In this document: piece after piece, positions 9,846 to 13,599 of the stretch
How positions within the stretch are numbered: position 1 is the first letter of the stretch
Layout: each line of letters opens with the position of its first letter
Source: Diaporthe sp. PMI_573
Lineage: Eukaryota; Ascomycota; Sordariomycetes; Diaporthales; Diaporthaceae
Direction: 5' to 3'
DNA length: 13,599 nucleotides
Assembly (NCBI GenBank): GCA_021399435.1
Contig: JAJTUP010000208.1
Coordinates: 1-13,599 of the forward strand
Position numbers and translations under genes: made by a program
Notes under the pieces: model-generated
The model's database searches: none
Seen by the model: only the letters and a program-made list of their open reading frames with translations
Told to the model about the DNA's origin: nothing

Positions 9846-11520
9846 CACGTTTCCTTTTTAATTCTAGGTAATTAGTTAACTAGCATCCTTCCTTTTTATA
9901 TATAAAGTATTTCTACTTCTAGCTCGTATGGCTAAAGCTATAGGGTTTGTAGCTTGACTATCTATAGGGTCTCTAACTTAGCTGTCCTATTAGATTTATT
10001 ATATGATATAGTATTATTTGTTTAAGAAATCGATTATTATTATATAATAGCTTCTGATGGTTTTTAAAGTTTGAGATATACTATTAGTCTATAAAGTTAA
10101 TATCTATAAAACTATTGTGTGTATAAAATCGCTGTATAGGTTCCTGGTCCATAGCTACTTGGAGGGAGGCTCTGAGGTCTAAAAATAGCACCTTATATGT
10201 AGGTTTCTACTAAATTAGGGCGGCTTCTAGCTCTAGAACTCCTTAGTAGGCTCTGGTTACTATTGTATATAGTGGAACCTTTCCCTAGTATCCTTTTCTA
10301 AGTGCTTGTTGTACGAGCTATAGCTTGTTGATAAGAGTTTCTAGAATCTTTACTAGTATCTTATCAAGGTTCTCTCTTCTTAGTTGTATAAAAGAAAGAG
10401 TCGTCTAGTCTACCTAATAGACATTATGGTTAATGTTTGTATTGAAATAGATATCTAGTAAAGTATAGATCTCGTCTTATCTCTTCTCTAGCCTTATGTA
10501 ATAGAGATAAAAGTCTTCTATATAACTAGAAAGAATGTCTGAAAAGACTATATAATACTAGTCCTCTTTAATTTAAAGTCTTCTATAGTAGCTAATAAAG
10601 ATCCGTACTTTGTTATATAAGAGGTTGTACAGTTATCTAGTATAGTTTCTGTCTTTTCTCTACCCTTTTTAAAAAATAGCTACTATCTAGGCATTAACTA
10701 GACCGTTGTATATAATCTACTTAGATAGTAGATCGTATACTAGGTCCCTAGTGTATAGAGAGTGTTTAGTGACCTCTGTACAAAGGGGTTATAGAAAATT
10801 ATTCACCTCTTATATAAATCTTGTCCTAGGGGGAATTTGTTATATGCCTTATATATTAGCTGTTTGTTCTTATATAGATCTTAAATTTACCTAAGGGCCT
10901 AGTAAAAGTTATTTATTAACTCGTGGGGCTTCTAATTGTATTTATATAGCTAACGGCTAGTTATCGACTTGTAGGGTTTCAATACTTAGTTATTAGTCTT
11001 TAATTATTTCTTAGATTTATATAGCTGGTTAGAGTTGTTGTCTCCCTAGTTTAAGAATTGCTAAGATTCGTTCTAAATAACTTTACATAGATGATATTAA
11101 GATTCCTTTAGCCTCTAGTATCTATAGGAATTCTCTAATAAATGTATAATAAACTTGTTTAAATTAGTAGGCTGTCTATCTGTTAAAGTCTTTATATAAG
11201 GTATATTAGAGGTTATTTCCGCTTAAGTTAAGATAGATAATATCTATTAATACTTATGTAAAGTAGGTTATTAATTCCCTTGCTAATAGGTTATCTTATA
11301 TATTAATTGTACTATCCCATTACTTAGAATCTACTGCTCTCCTCTATATATTTGGTAGAATATTGCTTTTCTTACTAATTTCCTTGTATATATAAGGAAT
11401 AGTATCTACCTGATGGCTACCCTCTACTATAGGTTATTCTGGTATATTGTTGTCAGATAATATTGTATTAATCTTATCATAGGTCTTAGTTGGTTTTAGG
11501 TTTCAACTTATGCAGAAGTG
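9846..11520 (-). pseudogene. Gag region with a broken zinc knuckle, element B
   Basis: The nucleocapsid part of the polyprotein. It begins in readable form near 11520, with 'KTYDKINTILSDNNIPE' around 11440-11500 and 'RRAVDSKQWDS' around 11315-11350. A Gln/Leu-rich middle section follows, then a C-terminal zinc knuckle. At 9883-9909 'YFIYKKEGC' stands where fungal Copia Gags have C-x2-C-x-x-x-G-C, with His also replaced by Tyr just after ('NYLE'). So two Cys and one His of the knuckle are Tyr. The assignment rests on this knuckle and on its place ahead of the protease in the same frame. Confidence 0.7.
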
Positions 11521-11558
11521 TATACTATTTTGTCTTTCTTGTGCAAGTCGTAACTATT

Positions 11559-11731
11559 ACCCGGTTCTGCTCTAGTAGGTGATAATAATAATCTCTTCTT
11601 CGTGTAAGGGTTGATAAATTAGTTATCTAGAGGTCTCTATATCTGGTTCTACTCTAGTAGGCAATAATATAGAGTTCTAAAAGGTAATATAAGAGCCTAA
11701 ATACCTGGTTCTACTCTGGTAGACAGCAACT
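11559..11731 (-). repeat. Triplicated leader motif of element B
   Basis: Three direct copies of a roughly 28-base motif, seen on the + strand as acctggttctactctagtag, begin at 11559, 11641 and 11703. They lie between gag and the 5' LTR, in the probable untranslated leader. Spacing is 82 and 62 bases, and the intervening sequence is not clearly repeated. Confidence 0.75.
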
Positions 11732-11794
11732 TAGGTGAGTTCTTGTCTCTTTACTCTTGCTAATCTATAATCGCCTAAAGTAATCACTAATCAG

Positions 11795-11997
11795 TATTAA
11801 ATAGGCTTTATATATACGTATATATTGTTAGACAATTAGGTTTAGTTGGTTGATTCTTACTTATTCTTCTAACTAAGAGAGAAGGGAGACCTCTATATGG
11901 TAGGCACAATATACATACCTACGCTAAGGTGGTCTGCTTAGTCATCCCTTTAGTATCAAGGCTCAAGCGTACAGCTGTGCTTAATGCTATTCCAACA
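11795..11997 (-). repeat. 5' LTR of element B
   Basis: Gap-free partner of 4507-4709. On the minus strand it begins TGTTGGAATAGC and would carry the element's promoter. Of the 25 differences from the 3' LTR, the T or A state is in this copy at 15 sites and in the other at 10, so both were mutated independently after insertion. Confidence 0.92.
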
Positions 11998-12002
11998 CTA
12001 TA
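11998..12002. repeat. Target site duplication of element B, right copy
   Basis: CTATA, identical to 4502-4506. Confidence 0.8.
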
Positions 12003-13410
12003 GAAATTAAAAAATATAGATTAAATATTAAACTCTATATACCCAGCTTCTTATAGTAGTAGTAATAATATATTGTTTACTAGTAAACCCTAGCTTTAGT
12101 AATACTATAGAAAGGTTTTATAATTTTTATAATTATTTCGAGTAAATAGCAAGCTTATAATTTAAAAGATAGACAAGCTAAAATCTTATAAAAAAAAGCT
12201 AATTTTAATTAAAAATATACCTATATAATGTCTTATAGCTTAATGCTTATATCTATAGTATCTATTAGATTAAATATTAAAGCTATAAAAAGTTATTAAT
12301 TAGCCTGCTAAATTATTAGCAACTACATAAAGATATTTTTCTTGTCTTTATTACTATATAAATAGATTTCTATAAAAGCTTATTAGTTAATTAGCAAGGT
12401 TAAGTAATAATAGACTATTTTAATAAATATTTACGATTTTCTATACTAAATTAAGAAGAAGTTTTTTAAAAGATACTATTCTTTAAATAGTACTAAAGGC
12501 TATAAATAATACTGTCGGTCTAGATAAACTAATATTTATTCTGCTTATTTTTAATACCTTTCTATAGATACACCTAGACTTATTATCTATATTATTAATA
12601 CTAAAGTATATTAAGGCTGTTGCTAAAGTAATATAAGATTTTTAAAAACACTATACTGAGAAATAAATTATAAAAGCTTTTAATACTTAAAATAGCCTAG
12701 ATGTTATTAGTATTCTAAATATATTGCTATAATTAGAAATACTTATTTAATAAGAAAAAGAAGGCTGGTAAGGCCTATATAAGCTAGTGGTAATTAATGG
12801 CTATAATGTTATTTTTAATCTTTCTAATAAACCCGTAAAGTTTAGATTAACTATTGTTTGGAAATACTTTTAGAATAATAAGAACCTTTTATCTAAGTTC
12901 TTATTAAGTAGTAGACTAGAGGCAGGTCTGTTATCTGCTTTAAAAGGTAACGGGCCTGGTATAGATTTATTACCTGCTTTAAATAGCAAGCCTAGCATAG
13001 ATTTATTACCGGCTTTAGATAGCGGCATATTTAGAGCAGGTCTACTACCTGCTTTAAACTATACCGGCGTTTTGGCTTTGGTATAAAGACAGGGCCGACC
13101 TTTAGGATTAAAAAATAAGCCAAAGCTATTAACAACCTTCTTTAGTTGGAAAGAAAATGATACCTATATTTTATTGCTAAAACTTTATTAGAATGGCATA
13201 ATTATAAATATTAGTAAATCCGTTAAAGCTTTTAATACTAAGGAAATTAACGATTTTATTATGTAAAATATTTTCTGCTTTAAATACTTTAACCTAAAGA
13301 TTTATAGTACCCTTTATCTATTTAACTTTTAAATAATATAAAAGATTAAGAAAAAGACTAAAGTACCCTATAAGAAATCTTGCTTAATTATTTAAGGGTA
13401 TACTTTTTAA
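12003..13410 (+). pseudogene. Copia pol pseudogene of element C (integrase, linker, RT start)
   Basis: The integrase core is poorly preserved. The 'VER' block holding its catalytic Glu reads VK-stop at 12399-12407, with Lys at 12402-12404. Up to there the frame is 0 modulo 3. After a 1-base shift near 12459-12466 (a T-run) it is 1 modulo 3. Then come 'VLKAINNTVGLDKLI' (12484-12534), 'KEGWQGLYKLVVINGY' (about 12757-12804) and 'KPVKFRLTIV' (about 12832-12860), which match the fungal Copia integrase C-terminal region. The linker has a tandem repeat. The RT lead-in follows: 'KEINDFIM' near 13240, a 'FNLKIYSTLYLFNF' block, and 'VPYKKSCLIIQGYT' at about 13360-13402. Homology fades after that, where RT should continue with an 'LTQSPTIQR'-like block. 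Stops are TAA/TAG. Confidence 0.75.
12925..13062 (+). repeat. Codon-phased tandem repeat in the element C linker
   Basis: Four copies starting at 12925, 12964, 13000 and 13039 (39, 36 and 39 bases apart, all multiples of three). Each encodes a Gly/Asp-Leu-Leu-x-Ala-Leu core followed by a variable part. The frame is the same as the flanking integrase and RT parts, so the repeat was translated. GC content is locally higher than in the flanks. Confidence 0.75.
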
Positions 13411-13481
13411 TATTTCTTAAAAATATAATTTAAAGACTAGTATCTTTCTTTTCTATAGACAAAATAGCGCTTTTAATAATA

Positions 13482-13513
13482 GCCACCGCTATAATTATTA
13501 CTATAGCGGCGGC
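13482..13513. repeat. Inverted repeat with hairpin potential
   Basis: gccaccgctata (13482-13493) and tatagcggcggc (13502-13513) are reverse complements at 11 of 12 positions, around an 8-base loop. GC-rich arms in an AT-rich setting make it conspicuous. Confidence 0.65.
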
Positions 13514-13565
13514 TATTACTATAGTAGCGATTATTACTATAGTAGCAGTTATTACTATAAAAACT
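13494..13565. repeat. 18-bp tandem repeat, four copies
   Basis: Units at 13494, 13512, 13530 and 13548 follow the pattern attattactatagtagcg with few changes; the last is the most diverged. Eighteen bases equals six codons. Read in the frame of the upstream pol remnant (1 modulo 3) it gives a hydrophobic Ile/Thr/Val/Ala run; another frame gives Leu/Gln-rich repeats if TAG is a mutated Gln codon. Coding status is uncertain. Confidence 0.75.
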
Positions 13566-13599
13566 TTTGCAGCTATATTAAGGCCGGAAGCCTGCTTTA

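Larger units (their letters stand above)
6246..11520 (-). pseudogene. Copia gag-pol polyprotein pseudogene of element B
   Basis: A single long frame (first codon base at 0 modulo 3 on the minus strand) reads Gag, protease, integrase, RT and RNase H in Copia order. The motif positions I checked at 11520, 11088, 9909, 9564, 9174, 8982, 8817, 7455, 7014 and 6837 all fall in that frame, so decay was by point mutation and not by indel. Interruptions are mostly TAA and TAG with a few TGA. The longest stop-free piece starting with ATG is only 72 codons (6619-6837). The true start codon is uncertain; the frame is readable up to about 11520. The leader above it carries a triplicated motif. Confidence 0.88.
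4507..11997 (-). mobile_element. Element B: structurally complete Ty1/Copia retrotransposon, RIP-mutated
   Basis: A 7491-bp LTR retrotransposon on the minus strand, with a 203-bp LTR at each end and a perfect 5-bp target duplication outside. Reading 5' to 3' on the minus strand: LTR, leader, gag, protease, integrase, reverse transcriptase, RNase H, a minisatellite-bearing tail, a foreign-looking 1.1-kb block, then the 3' LTR. The order IN before RT defines Copia. Motifs checked in gag, protease, integrase, RT and RNase H all lie in the same frame (first codon base at 0 modulo 3), so there is no net frameshift over about 4.9 kb. The coding region is destroyed by G/A and C/T changes. No clear primer-binding site was identified. 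The sequence before the 3' LTR is purine-rich (AAAGAAAAGA on the minus strand, near 4719-4728) and could be the polypurine tract. Confidence 0.92.
12003..13599 (+). mobile_element. Element C: decayed Copia element, right part
   Basis: A second Copia lineage, on the + strand, running off the right window edge. Integrase, linker and the N-terminal part of reverse transcriptase are recognisable. It differs from A and B in the linker, which carries its own coding tandem repeat. Its start lies left of element B, which apparently inserted into it. Unlike B it contains at least one frameshift, suggesting it is older. Confidence 0.75.

Noticed and set aside
10706..10894. Open frame of 62 codons on the + strand
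   Set aside because: It lies antisense to the gag frame of element B, which is coherent there on the minus strand, so it is a shadow.
11806..11817. TATA box in the 5' LTR
   Set aside because: The partner LTR reads gtacgtacgtac here, so the TATA-like sequence was probably created by C-to-T and G-to-A changes.
1..13599. tRNA or rRNA genes
   Set aside because: No cloverleaf-like segment or conserved rRNA word was seen; the AT-rich composition also argues against it.

Overview
The window is a RIP-scarred retrotransposon graveyard, most likely from an AT-rich compartment of a filamentous ascomycete (Pezizomycotina). The composition is strongly AT-rich and TpA-rich. No intact gene is visible. Recognisable Ty1/Copia polyprotein frames run for kilobases but are broken by stops that are almost all TAA or TAG. 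Repeat copies differ by C/T and G/A transitions, the signature of Repeat-Induced Point mutation.

Layout. (1) 1-2700, + strand: element A, the 3' part of a decayed Copia element (linker, reverse transcriptase, RNase H and a repeat-bearing tail), cut by the left window edge. (2) 2730-3510, + strand: an unidentified degenerate frame just 3' of A. (3) 3511-4140: unassigned sequence with a GA microsatellite. (4) About 4200-4506 and 12003-13599, + strand: flanks of a second Copia element, C, of another lineage; integrase, linker and the start of reverse transcriptase lie on the right side. (5) 4507-11997, - strand: element B, a structurally complete Copia element with two 203-bp LTRs and a 5-bp target duplication (CTATA), apparently inserted into C. 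B reads gag, protease, integrase, reverse transcriptase and RNase H in a single frame.

The most unusual feature is in B. Between the end of pol and its 3' LTR lies about 1.1 kb of markedly less AT-rich, less mutated DNA. It carries a decayed protein-coding frame on the + strand, antisense to the element, with remnants of a Cys-rich motif. It looks like a captured or passenger gene, and element A shows no recognisable counterpart at the same place.

Functionally the window is dead. Protease, integrase, reverse transcriptase, RNase H and the gag zinc knuckle of B all carry substitutions at key residues. Domain identities rest on reading conserved Copia motifs by eye, with in-frame TAA/TAG treated as mutated Gln/Trp codons; no database search was possible.
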